A stretch of 64,000 nt of DNA, taken from positions 48,617 to 112,616 of the forward strand of contig PBYU01000061.1 in the NCBI GenBank assembly GCA_002730035.1, given 5' to 3'. Both the position numbers and the translations under genes were made by a program. The notes below the pieces were generated by a model. It searched no databases. It saw only the letters and a list, made by a program, of their open reading frames with translations, and was not told the DNA's origin. Of the stretch, positions 30,987-41,186 are shown one piece after another; position 1 is the first letter of the stretch; every line of letters starts with the position of its first letter. The DNA comes from Gammaproteobacteria bacterium. GTDB taxonomy: Bacteria > Pseudomonadota > Gammaproteobacteria > Pseudomonadales > Pseudohongiellaceae.

Positions 30987-31937
30987 ATGTTGGACACGGT
31001 TTTTATCGTCCTTGGATTTATTGGACTAATCTGGGGGGCGGACAAGTTTGTGTTCGGTGCATCAGCATTGGCGCGCAACTTGGGCGTCTCTCCCCTGATG
31101 ATAGGACTAACCATAGTTGCTTTTGGCACGTCTGCTCCTGAGATATTTTCCTCCGCTGTTTCCGCTTTAAATAATAAACCCCAATTGGCAATCGGTAACG
31201 CCCTCGGCTCTAACTTGTTTAACGTGGGTGTTGCATTAGGGGTGGCTGCCATCATCAGTCCACTTAAGCCACCGGACTCATTGATCGACAAAGAAATCCC
31301 TGCCTTGCTACTTGTCACACTGGTCGCCGGCGCTCTCATGTTCGACCTGTACATGGGCTTTTTCGATGCGGTTGTCTTAATTGGGATCACTGCTTATTTC
31401 GGTTATCGATTGTTCAGGAAAAGAATCCGCACCGGATCGACTCCGGAGATAGTAGATTCAGAATTAACAGGGGTAAATAGTCTGCAGGCAGTAGTAAATC
31501 TTTTAGTGGGATTGGCATTACTAATTCTGAGCGCCCAGGTGCTGGTGCAGTCAGCGACGTCGATTGCTGAACGCCTCGATGTGTCGACCGCAGTTATCGG
31601 ATTAACTATAGTAGCCTTAGGAACCAGTTTACCGGAGCTCGCCGCGTCGGTTACTTGTGTATTAAAAGGCCACCACGACCTGGCCATCGGTAATATTGTT
31701 GGATCGAATATACTAAACCTACTAGCAGTGCTCCCCTTCCCTGGCCTGTTCAGTGCCGGACCAATCGAACCTTCTTTACTAAATCGTGACTATGTTATGG
31801 TCCTGCTACTTACAGTATTGCTGGCATTTTTCTGTTATCGAGGAATAAAGAAGCACAAGATGATTGGCCGCCTGAGTGGAGTCATCTTCTTGTTAATCTA
31901 CTGCAGCTGGTTTACGGTAATGATGGTTCAGATATAA
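30987..31937 (+). CDS. yrbG: YrbG family calcium/sodium antiporter (CaCA superfamily)
   Basis: Inner-membrane cation exchanger of 316 residues with about ten hydrophobic helices. It carries the two inverted alpha repeats of the CaCA superfamily: FGTSAPEIFSS with GNALGSNLFN (about 46-80) and LGTSLPELAAS with GNIVGSNILN (about 212-245). Position divergent from the mla/murA group and before kdsD matches E. coli yrbG. The physiological ion is not settled for this family. Confidence 0.93.
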   Translation: MLDTVFIVLGFIGLIWGADKFVFGASALARNLGVSPLMIGLTIVAFGTSAPEIFSSAVSALNNKPQLAIGNALGSNLFNVGVALGVAAIISPLKPPDSLIDKEIPALLLVTLVAGALMFDLYMGFFDAVVLIGITAYFGYRLFRKRIRTGSTPEIVDSELTGVNSLQAVVNLLVGLALLILSAQVLVQSATSIAERLDVSTAVIGLTIVALGTSLPELAASVTCVLKGHHDLAIGNIVGSNILNLLAVLPFPGLFSAGPIEPSLLNRDYVMVLLLTVLLAFFCYRGIKKHKMIGRLSGVIFLLIYCSWFTVMMVQI

Positions 31938-31977
31938 AACCACTTGGTGACAGCTCAACTTTATAAGCAAGTCAATC

Positions 31978-32952
31978 ATGAATACTGATTCATCCCTGAT
32001 AAACAGCGCACTGCGAACTATAGAAATTGAAAAGGACGCAGTAAATGAGTTGCTATCCCGCATCGATGCCGAGTTTGAGAACGCCTGCCGTTTGATTCTG
32101 GAATCTACCGGTCGCGTCGTAGTAACCGGAATGGGCAAATCAGGGCACATTGGCAAAAAAATTGCCGCCACTCTGGCGAGCACAGGTACAACAGCGATGT
32201 ATGTACACCCAGCCGAAGCCAGTCACGGTGATATCGGTATGATTACCAGTGACGATGTAATGCTGGCCATTTCTAATTCAGGTACAACTGAAGAGATTAC
32301 TACCTTACTACCGGTACTGAAAAGGAAAGGGGTCCCCCTGATCACCATGACAGGCGACAAGCAGTCCGAACTCGCCGCTGCTGCCACCTGTAACCTTGAC
32401 GTAAATGTGATAGAGGAAGCCTGCCCACTTGGTCTGGCCCCGACATCCAGCACTACCGTGGCGCTGGTGATGGGAGATGCATTGGCGATGGCTTTGCTGG
32501 AAGCGCGTGGCTTTACAAGAGATGATTTTGCCGTCTCCCACCCCGGTGGACAGCTTGGCCGCAGACTCTTGGTTAAGGTGAAAGATGTAATGCATACCGG
32601 AGCAGAAATTCCCAGGGTTACGGCCGAAACGGCGCTTACTGATGCCCTTCTAGAAATGAGCGAAAAAGGATTTGGTTTAACTATGGTAGTCGATGATAGC
32701 GGTCAGCTGATTGGTGTATTCACAGACGGCGATCTGCGCAGGGTTATCGATTCAGGAAGAGACATACAGGAAACCAGGATAAAGGATGTAATGTCCTCAA
32801 ACTACAAATTCATCGGCAGCAGTGCGCTCGCTGTCGAGGCTGCCAAACTTATGCAAGACTCAAACGTCTACGTGCTTATCGTACAAGATGAGCAACCACA
32901 GCTCACGGGAATCGTCAAGATGCACGACTTGTTACAGGCGAATGTGGTCTGA
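31978..32952 (+). CDS. kdsD: Arabinose-5-phosphate isomerase KdsD
   Basis: Converts ribulose 5-phosphate to arabinose 5-phosphate for KDO and LPS. The 324-residue protein has an N-terminal SIS domain (VTGMGKSGHIGKKIAATLAS near 43-62, HPAEASHGD near 73-81) and two C-terminal CBS domains (about 205-324, VFTDGDLRR). It lies nine bases before kdsC, the next-but-one step. Confidence 0.96.
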   Translation: MNTDSSLINSALRTIEIEKDAVNELLSRIDAEFENACRLILESTGRVVVTGMGKSGHIGKKIAATLASTGTTAMYVHPAEASHGDIGMITSDDVMLAISNSGTTEEITTLLPVLKRKGVPLITMTGDKQSELAAAATCNLDVNVIEEACPLGLAPTSSTTVALVMGDALAMALLEARGFTRDDFAVSHPGGQLGRRLLVKVKDVMHTGAEIPRVTAETALTDALLEMSEKGFGLTMVVDDSGQLIGVFTDGDLRRVIDSGRDIQETRIKDVMSSNYKFIGSSALAVEAAKLMQDSNVYVLIVQDEQPQLTGIVKMHDLLQANVV

Positions 32953-32961
32953 GCTTCTACT

Positions 32962-33495
32962 ATGATTTTCAACCATGACTCTGCAGCAGTAGAAGCCAGT
33001 GCCCGTAACATCAGGCTACTGCTTCTGGATGTAGATGGCATATTAACTGACGGTAAGCTCTATTTTTCAAATTCTGGCGAAGAGAGTAAGGCGTTCCATT
33101 CCCTTGATGGACACGGCATCAAGATGCTCATGAGCACTAGTGTGGAGGTGGGTATTATTACCGGACGTAGCTCTTCTGGAGTGGAAAAACGCGCTGGAGA
33201 CTTGGGTATCGAGCTGCTTTACCAGGGCCGAGAAGATAAACTGAACGTTCTCAATGAGATAGCACTAAACAAAAATTTGCAACTCGAACAGATCGCGTAT
33301 GCAGGCGATGACTTTCCAGATTTACCTGTGCTGAATGTTGTCGGTTTGAGTTTTACGGTGCCTCTAGGTCATGACGATGTGAAATCGGCAGTGCAAGCTA
33401 TCACCCAACACCAAGGTGGCAATGGCGCAGTGCGAGAAATCACGGACTTTATTCTTTCAGCACAAGGTAACTACAAGCAATTTCTGTCTGATTAA
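32962..33495 (+). CDS. kdsC: 3-deoxy-D-manno-octulosonate 8-phosphate phosphatase KdsC
   Basis: HAD-superfamily phosphatase of 177 residues releasing KDO from KDO 8-phosphate. Catalytic aspartates are Asp23 and Asp25 in LLDVDGILTDG; ITGRSSSGVEKRA (motif II) and AYAGDDFPDLPVL (motif IV) follow. It is a C0-type HAD without a large cap, as usual for KdsC. An 80-base gap separates it from lptC. Confidence 0.96.
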   Translation: MIFNHDSAAVEASARNIRLLLLDVDGILTDGKLYFSNSGEESKAFHSLDGHGIKMLMSTSVEVGIITGRSSSGVEKRAGDLGIELLYQGREDKLNVLNEIALNKNLQLEQIAYAGDDFPDLPVLNVVGLSFTVPLGHDDVKSAVQAITQHQGGNGAVREITDFILSAQGNYKQFLSD

Positions 33496-33575
33496 TTCCT
33501 CGCTCTTTTTGCAGGGCTCCAGGAAAAAGCTGCTTCCATGTTAAGCTGTCACATAACTTTACTAGGCTGGCTACC

Positions 33576-34163
33576 ATGAAACGCCTTTCGCTATTCTTAA
33601 TTCCCAGCGCAATTGCCATAGTGCTATTTGCCGGCATCAGCAGCTTCGAATCCGTTGGTAATGATTCCGAATCGCAAGAAAAACTGATACTTCTTGACTA
33701 TGATGCTTATTCGGAAGGTATCAACAGCGTACTTTTTGATGCTGACGGATCGATTAACTATACTCTGCAGGCCGTGAGCCAAGTCCACTTCAATGATGAT
33801 CGAACTGAATTAGAAGAGCCCTATATTCGACTTTTTCAGCAGGGTGCACCCCGCTGGAATATCATGGCCGACTCGGGCAGAATCTCAGCTGTTTCACATG
33901 AGAGCGATACTTCATCCCGCATCATTGAATTACTGGGTGGTGTAGAAGTCTATAGCCTCGATGAGTATGGTAATCGGACAGTACTTACTACTGAATTTCT
34001 ATCCCTGGATCCACTACTTGAAACTATGGAGACAGACCAGTTTGTAACCCTTGTAACTACAAACCTGCAACAAACGTCTATTGGTATGTTTGCAAATCTA
34101 AATTTAAATGAAGTCATGTTTCTTCGAAACATCCAAGGAAGTTATGAGAAAACCACCAATTAG
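33576..34163 (+). CDS. lptC: LPS export protein LptC
   Basis: Bitopic inner-membrane component of the Lpt bridge, taking LPS from LptB2FG and passing it to LptA. The 195-residue product has an N-terminal anchor (about 5-22) and a periplasmic beta-rich domain with ADSGRISAVS and LLGGVEVYS. Sequence conservation in this family is weak; position before lptA and lptB supports the call. It overlaps lptA by 20 bases. Confidence 0.9.
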   Translation: MKRLSLFLIPSAIAIVLFAGISSFESVGNDSESQEKLILLDYDAYSEGINSVLFDADGSINYTLQAVSQVHFNDDRTELEEPYIRLFQQGAPRWNIMADSGRISAVSHESDTSSRIIELLGGVEVYSLDEYGNRTVLTTEFLSLDPLLETMETDQFVTLVTTNLQQTSIGMFANLNLNEVMFLRNIQGSYEKTTN

Positions 34164-34665
34164 TTTAGTGAGTCGCTACACATTTCTGTTACTGCTCTCT
34201 TATGCGGCCACGAGTATTGCACTCGAATCGGATCAGAGCCAACAGGTTCGATGGAGTGCAGATGGCGACTCTACTATGAGAATCGAAGAGAACACTCGGA
34301 TTCTTGAGATGTCTACTAATGTAAATGTAACACAGGGAACTTTGGAGATTATTGGTAATGAGGCAATAATTGAATTAAATGCTGCTACCAACGAATTCCA
34401 ACGCGTTACAGTTCATGGTACTCCCGTTCACTACCAGCAACAGCTTGATGAAGATGGCGCTATAGTAAAGGGAACTAGCGAAACTATTCTGTTCTATGTA
34501 GATAGCTTGACTGAAGAAACTATTATCGAACTGATTGGCGACGCCAATATCGAATCCCCAGACACAACTTGGAGTTGCGTGTCTATTACTTATATTGTGG
34601 AACAAAATTTAATACCTAATTCCATCGGTCCCTGCGCAGGCTCTCTGAGTGGCTCGAACCAATAG
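34144..34665 (+). CDS. lptA: LPS transport periplasmic protein LptA
   Basis: Periplasmic beta-jellyroll protein that polymerises to carry LPS across the periplasm. From ATG 34144 it is 173 residues with a signal peptide (MRKPPISLVSRYTFLLLL to about residue 25). OstA/LptA repeats follow, with ITGN-like IIGNEAIIEL and a strand-rich core. The frame is open back to 34108, but 34144 has AAGGAAG directly upstream and gives a clean signal peptide. It overlaps lptC by 20 bases and precedes lptB by 9. Confidence 0.92.
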   Translation: MRKPPISLVSRYTFLLLLSYAATSIALESDQSQQVRWSADGDSTMRIEENTRILEMSTNVNVTQGTLEIIGNEAIIELNAATNEFQRVTVHGTPVHYQQQLDEDGAIVKGTSETILFYVDSLTEETIIELIGDANIESPDTTWSCVSITYIVEQNLIPNSIGPCAGSLSGSNQ

Positions 34666-34674
34666 ATACCCAAA

Positions 34675-35394
34675 ATGCTGAAAGCCGAGAACCTTGCCAA
34701 GAGCTATAAGGGCCGAGAGGTAGTACACGACGTTTCGATCACTATTGAACAAGGTGAAATCGTCGGTTTACTCGGGCCCAATGGAGCCGGAAAAACGACT
34801 TGTTTCTACATGATAGTCGGGCATGTGCACGCGGATAGTGGTGAAGTATCCCTGGAAGATCAAGTACTGACCTCGCTTCCCATTCACCAACGAGCGAGTT
34901 TTGGACTTTCCTACCTTCCACAGGATTCTTCGATATTCAGGACTCTCAGCGTTGAGAATAACATTCTGGCAATACTGGAAACACGCAAGGATTTGAGTAG
35001 TACAGAAAAACGTAACAAGCTTGAATCACTACTGGAGGAATTCAATATTGAACACATCCGCCACAACAAGGGAATGAGTTTATCCGGAGGAGAGAGACGC
35101 CGAACTGAGATTGCCCGAACGCTAGCCACCGATCCAAAGTTCATTCTATTAGATGAGCCTTTTGCTGGCGTGGACCCGATCTCCGTCAGCGATATCAAAC
35201 AGATTATTCAACATCTCAAATCGCGATCCATCGGGATTTTACTGACAGATCATAATGTTAGGGAAACACTCGATATTTGTGAGAAAGCATACATCGTAAA
35301 TGAAGGGCAGATTATTGCACAGGGTGATTCCGAAGCTATCTTGAACAATGACAAAGTTCGTGAAGTCTATCTTGGCGAACAATTCAGGATTTGA
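34675..35394 (+). CDS. lptB: LPS export ABC transporter ATP-binding protein LptB
   Basis: Cytoplasmic ATPase of the LptB2FG extractor. The 239-residue protein has Walker [10 protein letters not shown] at 34-42, the Q-loop LPQDSSIFR, signature LSGGERRR near 137-144, Walker [14 protein letters not shown], and a switch histidine in LTDHNVRE. The sequence closely follows the LptB family. rpoN follows after 171 bases that hold a probable promoter. Confidence 0.98.
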   Translation: MLKAENLAKSYKGREVVHDVSITIEQGEIVGLLGPNGAGKTTCFYMIVGHVHADSGEVSLEDQVLTSLPIHQRASFGLSYLPQDSSIFRTLSVENNILAILETRKDLSSTEKRNKLESLLEEFNIEHIRHNKGMSLSGGERRRTEIARTLATDPKFILLDEPFAGVDPISVSDIKQIIQHLKSRSIGILLTDHNVRETLDICEKAYIVNEGQIIAQGDSEAILNNDKVREVYLGEQFRI

Positions 35395-35475
35395 GTATCC
35401 CGATTGACCCTGCTCAATCGAGTTATATTTTCAATCCTACAGACCTAATTAGCTATGCAATTGCGGCACGGATTT

Positions 35476-35484
35476 TGCTATACT
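35476..35484 (+). promoter_or_regulatory. Extended -10 promoter upstream of rpoN
   Basis: TGCTATACT is an extended -10 element (TG-N-TATACT) 81 bases before the rpoN ATG. The hexamer 17 bases upstream (TGCAAT) is a poor -35, as common for extended -10 promoters. It would let rpoN be transcribed apart from the lpt genes. Confidence 0.45.
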
Positions 35485-35565
35485 AACGCCTCAACTAATC
35501 CAGACTAAAAATGTCTCAAGCAAGTAATTCAGACATTGCTTCTCCACTTATGAGTAGTATTCTCA

Positions 35566-37068
35566 ATGAAACTTTCGCTTCAGCTAAAGCTCGGTCAACA
35601 GTTGACTATGACCCCCCAGCTGCAGCAAGCGATACGCCTGTTACAACTCTCTACCTTAGGCCTCCAACAAGAAATTCACGAGGCATTGGAAGCAAATCCA
35701 ATGTTGGAATTAGTTGAGAGTAACGAAGATGAAGACGCCAGCATCAATAAGCAAGCGAATGGCGACCTTCAAGAGAAAATTGAACTACAAACATCACAGC
35801 AAGCCACTGAAAACCAAAACCAGAATGCCGATGAACCTGCCTGGCAGGAACAAATCCCAGGCGATCTAGCGGTTGACAGCAACTGGGATGACATCTACCC
35901 GAGTACCTATTCATCCACCCCTTCTTTCGACTCTGACCTTAATAATTTTGAGTCGCGTAATACCACCGTTGATACGCTGCAGGACCATCTGTTGTGGCAG
36001 CTAAATCTAACACCCATGACGGAGCAAGATAATTCTATCGCTTTAGCTATTATCGATGCCATCGATGCTAATGGTATGTTAACGGTAGATATCGAGTCAC
36101 TATATACTGGGTTTGACCAGACACTGGAGATAGAACGGGATGAAGTAATTGCCGTACTGCATAGAATTCAACAGTTTGATCCCGTTGGCGTGGGATACAG
36201 GGATCTAGCGGAATGCCTATTGATTCAAATAAACCAGTTTGACAATCCAAAGCTGGCAAGACAGATTCAAAATGCCAAGCTCATCATTAAGGAACACTTG
36301 AGCCTGCTCGGGCATCGGGATTATGCTCAACTCATGCGCCGCACCAGGCTCAAGGAAGCCGAGTTGCAGGAGAGCATTTCTTTAATTGAGAGCCTGGATC
36401 CGCGACCTGGAGCCAATATCTCCCCCCCCTCTACCACGTATATCGTACCCGATGTCATCGTAAGCAAGCAGTCAGGCACTGGAAAGTGGAAAATAGAACT
36501 AAATCCAGACACTACACCAAAAATTCGAATTAACAACAGCTATGCATCCTTGGTAAAGCGAGCCGATTCAAGCGATGACAATAATTATTTGAGAGACAAC
36601 CTGCAGGAAGCACGTTGGTTTATGAAAAGCCTCCAAAGTCGCAACGAAACACTGATGAAGGTTGCCACTCGAATTGTGGAACATCAAAAAGGGTTTCTAG
36701 AGTATGGAGAAGAGGCAATGAAACCATTGGTACTTCACGACATAGCCGAAGCAGTAAGCATGCACGAATCGACTATCTCCCGGGTTACCACACAGAAATA
36801 CATGCATACTCCAAGAGGTATCTTTGAGCTTAAATACTTTTTTTCCAGTCATGTATCCACCAAGGGCGGAGGAGAATGCTCATCGACTGCAATTAGAGCA
36901 ATCATCAAGAAGTTGATTGCAGCAGAAAATACCCGTAAACCTCTTAGCGACAGCAAGATAACGCAGTTATTGGATGAGAAAGGAATTAATGTAGCAAGGC
37001 GCACTATCGCCAAGTATAGAGAATCTCTCGCTATTCCACCTTCTAATGAAAGAAAACGACTAGTTTAG
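35566..37068 (+). CDS. rpoN: RNA polymerase sigma-54 factor RpoN
   Basis: Sigma factor for -24/-12 promoters, needing NtrC-type activators. The 500-residue protein has the glutamine/leucine-rich region I ([20 protein letters not shown]), an acidic region II, the core-binding region III, a helix-turn-helix and the RpoN box [10 protein letters not shown] near 479. A matching sigma-54 promoter is found in this window at 61887-61902, downstream of the NtrC-type regulator gene cbrB. Confidence 0.98.
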   Translation: MKLSLQLKLGQQLTMTPQLQQAIRLLQLSTLGLQQEIHEALEANPMLELVESNEDEDASINKQANGDLQEKIELQTSQQATENQNQNADEPAWQEQIPGDLAVDSNWDDIYPSTYSSTPSFDSDLNNFESRNTTVDTLQDHLLWQLNLTPMTEQDNSIALAIIDAIDANGMLTVDIESLYTGFDQTLEIERDEVIAVLHRIQQFDPVGVGYRDLAECLLIQINQFDNPKLARQIQNAKLIIKEHLSLLGHRDYAQLMRRTRLKEAELQESISLIESLDPRPGANISPPSTTYIVPDVIVSKQSGTGKWKIELNPDTTPKIRINNSYASLVKRADSSDDNNYLRDNLQEARWFMKSLQSRNETLMKVATRIVEHQKGFLEYGEEAMKPLVLHDIAEAVSMHESTISRVTTQKYMHTPRGIFELKYFFSSHVSTKGGGECSSTAIRAIIKKLIAAENTRKPLSDSKITQLLDEKGINVARRTIAKYRESLAIPPSNERKRLV

Positions 37069-37150
37069 GAAGCCCCTGATAAAACTGGTGGATCGCTTAT
37101 GAATATTGGAATTGATTTCACAGCTACGTTAGCTACGAGAACACTAAGTA
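37069..37150 (+). other. Short rpoN-ptsN gap where hpf is normally found
   Basis: Only 82 bases separate rpoN and ptsN; the ribosome hibernation factor gene that usually sits here is absent. A 26-codon frame starting at 37099 shows no resemblance to HPF. Confidence 0.6.
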
Positions 37151-37600
37151 ATGCAATTGGACGATATGCTCACCCCTGAGCGCTGCCACTCAGGACTAGC
37201 TGGCGTAAGCAAGAAACGATTACTGACTGCTATCAGCGAGCTGGTGTCTGCGCAGCATTCAGAGCTGGACGCTGATGAGATATTCAATGCACTGATGGCC
37301 CGGGAACAATTGGGAAGCACGGGCCTGGGAAACGGCATCGCTATACCACACTGCCGTGTGTCCAGTTGCCGGGAGATCGTCGGATCCCTAATTACACTTG
37401 ATAATCCGATAGATTTCGATTCCATAGATGGCAAGCCAGTGGATATTCTGTTTGTTCTTATCGTATCGGAGCAAAAAACCGATGAGCATGTAAAGGCGCT
37501 CGCCAGACTAGCTGAACTGTTCAACGATGAAGATTTTTGCTACACACTTAGACATACTCACGACGGTGATGATCTGTACAATGTTGCTGTTACCTATTAA
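37151..37600 (+). CDS. ptsN: PTS IIA-like nitrogen regulatory protein PtsN
   Basis: EIIA-Ntr of the nitrogen phosphotransferase system, 149 residues, with the phosphorylated His67 in GIAIPHCR and the GLGNG lead-in. It takes phosphate from NPr (npr, encoded two genes downstream) and in relatives controls K+ transport and carbon/nitrogen signalling. It lies 41 bases before rapZ. Confidence 0.96.
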   Translation: MQLDDMLTPERCHSGLAGVSKKRLLTAISELVSAQHSELDADEIFNALMAREQLGSTGLGNGIAIPHCRVSSCREIVGSLITLDNPIDFDSIDGKPVDILFVLIVSEQKTDEHVKALARLAELFNDEDFCYTLRHTHDGDDLYNVAVTY

Positions 37601-37641
37601 TCGCAGAGCTGAAAATCCTATAACAAGAATTCAAGTCACTC

Positions 37642-38502
37642 ATGATAAAGCTGACGATAATCAGTGGTAGATCAGGCTCAGGCAAGAGTACTGTTCTTCA
37701 TATCCTTGAAGACCGGGGCTACTACTGCATAGATAACCTTCCAGCAAGCTTGCTGCCTTCCCTTGCTGATAGGCTATCATCCGGCGCGACTGGCATACCC
37801 AATATTGCCGTGAGTATTGATGCGCGAAATATCTCTGCCGACTTGGAGAAAGTTCCTTCTATAATCAATGCCCTGGAGGAAAAAGACCTTCTGACAGAAA
37901 TCATTTTCCTCGACGCGAATAGCCAGACTTTGTTAAAAAGATTCAGTGAGAGCCGCCGCAAACATCCTCTTTCAACAGAGAGTGTTAGCCTGAAGGAAGC
38001 CATTGATAAAGAGTCAGAGTTGCTTGAGCCCATAGCATTGATGGCAAGCCTCTCCATCGACACCAGTAGCATGTCATTGCACCTGCTACGAGATACGGTC
38101 AAGAACAGATTGGTTGAGAGCTCGGAGACCGGCCTGGCGTTGGCATTCCAATCGTTCGGCTACAAGAATGGTGTGCCGGTCGATGCCGATATCGTCTACG
38201 ATGTACGTTGTCTACCCAATCCCTATTGGGATACTGCACTACGTTCGCTCACCGGATTAGACAAGCCTGTAATTGACTTCCTCGACGAGCAACCGGAAGT
38301 TCTCGATATGTATGGTGATATAAAGGATTACTTGCAGAAGTGGCTGCCTATGTTCGAGCAGAACAATCAAAGCTATATTACAGTTGCCCTCGGATGCACC
38401 GGTGGCCAACATCGCTCAGTTTATCTCTGTGAGAAATTGAGTGAGGATTTTTCCGCCACTATAAGTAATGTGCAGGCAAGGCACCGGGAACTTAGCCTGT
38501 AG
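37642..38502 (+). CDS. rapZ: RNase adapter protein RapZ
   Basis: P-loop protein that in enterobacteria guides RNase E to the GlmZ RNA and so tunes glucosamine-6-phosphate synthesis. The 286-residue protein has Walker A GRSGSGKST at 9-17, the FLDANSQTLLKRFSESRRKHPL segment split around residue 90-110, and the C-terminal GCTGGQHRSVYL near 252-263. Order ptsN-rapZ-npr is conserved. Confidence 0.97.
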   Translation: MIKLTIISGRSGSGKSTVLHILEDRGYYCIDNLPASLLPSLADRLSSGATGIPNIAVSIDARNISADLEKVPSIINALEEKDLLTEIIFLDANSQTLLKRFSESRRKHPLSTESVSLKEAIDKESELLEPIALMASLSIDTSSMSLHLLRDTVKNRLVESSETGLALAFQSFGYKNGVPVDADIVYDVRCLPNPYWDTALRSLTGLDKPVIDFLDEQPEVLDMYGDIKDYLQKWLPMFEQNNQSYITVALGCTGGQHRSVYLCEKLSEDFSATISNVQARHRELSL

Positions 38503-38611
38503 CTGATACGAGCCCCGGAAAAACTTGAATTCAAACATCGATGGCTGAGTTAGTCGACATAAAGCCAAAGGTCGAAGTCATTGATCAGGCATTAATGCCG
38601 GAATTGGACAA

Positions 38612-38878
38612 ATGGTAAGAGCGAAAGTGGAAGTCATAAATAAGGCGGGGCTACATGCTCGAGCTGCATCCAAACTGGTGGAACTCACTACTTCTTTTGC
38701 GTCGGATATACAAGTTGGCCACGAAAAAACAGTAGATGGGAAGAGCATCCTGTCGCTGATGATGTTAGCTGCAGTCAAAGGGACTGAGCTTACCATTGAA
38801 GCAAGCGGCACAGATGAAGACCAGGCGCTGAGCGCCGTTGTGGCCCTGATAAGCGATCGATTCGGAGAGTCTGAGTAG
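38612..38878 (+). CDS. npr: HPr-like phosphocarrier NPr (PtsO)
   Basis: Phosphocarrier of the nitrogen PTS, 88 residues, with the phosphorylated His15 in GLHARAASKL and the conserved KSILSLMML segment around Ser45. It passes phosphate from PtsP to PtsN. A 25-codon upstream frame (38541-38618) overlaps its start by seven bases but lacks a ribosome site. Confidence 0.96.
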   Translation: MVRAKVEVINKAGLHARAASKLVELTTSFASDIQVGHEKTVDGKSILSLMMLAAVKGTELTIEASGTDEDQALSAVVALISDRFGESE

Positions 38879-39070
38879 TTCTCCTGATACAGGTACTTGC
38901 CTGCCCCCAGCCACGCTTTCGCTTGCCCCCGAAATGGCGTTAAAATGCGCCAGCCCAAAAATGGAGCCTCAAACAACACTGTAACCAAGCCCCCGTCAAT
39001 TCCTGGGCGACTCAATCCCGAAACAGTCCTATCGACTCGCCGATTATAGAGTAGAGGATGAATTGCAAGC

Positions 39071-40429
39071 ATGGCCCAAGTAACTGAAGCACAATTCCAG
39101 AAGGACCCTGTCCTGGCTCTGAGTCAGGCTATCGACAGCGGCTCCCTCTATCAGGTTCGGCAGATGATAAAGACTCTGCCTACGGCTGGTATTGCCCATC
39201 TGCTCGAATCATCACCCCCCAAGGCCCGTAGCGTTCTCTGGCAACTAATTGATAAGGATGCGGAAGGCGAGGTAATCCAGTACCTCAATGAGGATCTACA
39301 GAACGACATCCTCAGCGAACTCAATGCCGAGCAGGTCGCCGAGTTAACAGAGGGGCTGGAGACCGACGATCTGGCAGACATCCTGCAACAACTTCCTCAG
39401 CAGCTTAGCTCTCAGGTATTGCAGGCTATGGACCAGCAGGACCGCCATCGAGTGGAGAGGATACTCTCCTACGATGAGGACACCGCTGGTGGATTAATGA
39501 ATACCGACACGATTACCGTACGCAGAAATCACACCGTGGAGTTGGTTCTCAGATATCTGCGGCGTCACGAACGCATTCCCGAAATGACAGACAATCTCCT
39601 GGTGGTGAATCGGGATGATGAGTTTCTGGGAATATTGCCGTTGCGTGAAGTTCTGGTTTCCGATCCAAACACCTCGGTGCGGGAAGTGATGCGCGAAGAC
39701 ATCGAGGCGATCCCGGTAGGCATGGAAGCGACCCATGTTGCTCAGTTATTCGAACAGCACGACTGGGTTTCTGCTCCCGTAGTTGATGGTGAAGGCAAAT
39801 TACTTGGTAGAATTACCATCGATGATGTTGTCGATGTAATCAGGGATAGCACTGAACACTCCCTGATGAGTATGGCTGGGCTCGATGAAGAGGACGACAC
39901 CTTTGCTCCGGTAGTGAAAACTGCCAGGCGTCGTGCTTTGTGGTTGGGCGTGAACCTGATGACTGCGGTATTTGCGTCTATCGTCATATACTTGTTTCAG
40001 GACACCATCGATCAGGTTGTCTATCTTGCCGTTTTGATGCCTATTGTGGCGAATATGGGCGGTGTTGCAGGCACCCAAACCCTTACGCTGGTCATCAGGA
40101 GTCTGGCTCTCGGCCACATCAGTCCTTCGAACAGCCGCTGGTTGTTGATACGGGAACTGGGAGTTGCCGGACTAAATGGCACATTGTGGGCACTGGTTGT
40201 CGCAATGATTACTCTGTTCTGGTATGGAGATTTACGATTGAGCCTCATCATAGCGGCAGCAATGCTGATAAACCTGGTCATAGCCGCATTAGCAGGCGCC
40301 TACTTGCCCTTGTTTCTCAAGCGAATCAACATCGATCCTGCCCTCGCCGGTACGGTTGCCCTGACTACAGTGACTGACTCTATCGGGTTTTTTACCTTCC
40401 TGGGGCTGGCACAGGTCTTCTACCTATAA
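39071..40429 (+). CDS. mgtE: Magnesium transporter MgtE
   Basis: Mg2+ channel/transporter of 452 residues: an N-terminal superhelical domain (about 15-125), two CBS domains (about 130-255) that sense cytoplasmic Mg2+, and five membrane helices with the pore region PIVANMGGVAGTQTLTLV near 325-342. AGAGGATG lies about ten bases before the ATG. The 192-base upstream gap has a small TGGCG/CGCCA inverted repeat (38935-38952), not a terminator. darP follows by three bases. Confidence 0.96.
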   Translation: MAQVTEAQFQKDPVLALSQAIDSGSLYQVRQMIKTLPTAGIAHLLESSPPKARSVLWQLIDKDAEGEVIQYLNEDLQNDILSELNAEQVAELTEGLETDDLADILQQLPQQLSSQVLQAMDQQDRHRVERILSYDEDTAGGLMNTDTITVRRNHTVELVLRYLRRHERIPEMTDNLLVVNRDDEFLGILPLREVLVSDPNTSVREVMREDIEAIPVGMEATHVAQLFEQHDWVSAPVVDGEGKLLGRITIDDVVDVIRDSTEHSLMSMAGLDEEDDTFAPVVKTARRRALWLGVNLMTAVFASIVIYLFQDTIDQVVYLAVLMPIVANMGGVAGTQTLTLVIRSLALGHISPSNSRWLLIRELGVAGLNGTLWALVVAMITLFWYGDLRLSLIIAAAMLINLVIAALAGAYLPLFLKRINIDPALAGTVALTTVTDSIGFFTFLGLAQVFYL

Positions 40430-40432
40430 ACA

Positions 40433-40930
40433 ATGAGTACCGACGACTACTCAGAGAGTCAGCAACCCAGCAAGACGCAACGCAAAAAAGAGGCGCTGGC
40501 ACTGCAAAAGCTCGGCCAACAACTTACCCGGTACAGCCACTCACAGCTAACAAAATTGCCGCTAACAGAAAGAGCCGTAATCGCCATTATTGATTACAAC
40601 CGGCTGCCAAACAGTCACGGGGCAAAAAAACGTCAATTGCAATGCATAGGGCGCCTGATGCGAGATTGTGATTTCCAGTCGATTAGTCACGCCGTGAATC
40701 AACTACAAATAGGCAGTCCTGATCCCGCTCCGATCGAATCCCATGCCATGCAGTTATGTGACCGAATATTGCAAGGCGGCGACTCCGAGATTCATGCAAT
40801 AGTCGATAGTAATGAGCGGTTGGAACGACAAAAGTTACGCCAGTTTTATCGAGACTTCAGTAAGAGCGAAGAGCAGCAGTACAAAATCCGCCAAAAACTG
40901 CTCGCCTACTTAAGGCCTCGGATAGCCTAA
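40433..40930 (+). CDS. darP: Ribosome biogenesis protein DarP (YjgA, DUF615)
   Basis: Small basic helical protein of the YjgA/DUF615 family, associated in E. coli with 50S precursor particles. The 165-residue product has SKTQRKKEALALQKLGQQL near 12-30 and QLQCIGRLMRD near 67-77, with the typical charged C-terminus. It is only three bases after mgtE. Confidence 0.95.
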   Translation: MSTDDYSESQQPSKTQRKKEALALQKLGQQLTRYSHSQLTKLPLTERAVIAIIDYNRLPNSHGAKKRQLQCIGRLMRDCDFQSISHAVNQLQIGSPDPAPIESHAMQLCDRILQGGDSEIHAIVDSNERLERQKLRQFYRDFSKSEEQQYKIRQKLLAYLRPRIA

Positions 40931-41186
40931 CTCAACCGCCCAATTCCACAACCACACAACACAAACTCCCGATTGAAATTATTGCCAGAATCGCTGCAGG
41001 GCCCTATTTTAGGCTGCTAGCCGGTATCCAGATTAAGTGATACCATCCTCTGCGCGACAGTTCCCTGAATCGAGCTATAACAAGGTTCTTGCCAGGCCCC
41101 AGCCCATCTGATTCCAGCGAAACCCGATTTGCAGGATTGAGAGAGTCAGGGAAAAAGAGAATTTTGAGAACAAGAAGAGGATAGCC

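Noticed and set aside
38541..38618. 25-codon frame overlapping the npr start, possible leader peptide.
   Set aside because: No ribosome site and no sign of peptide conservation visible; overlap alone is weak.
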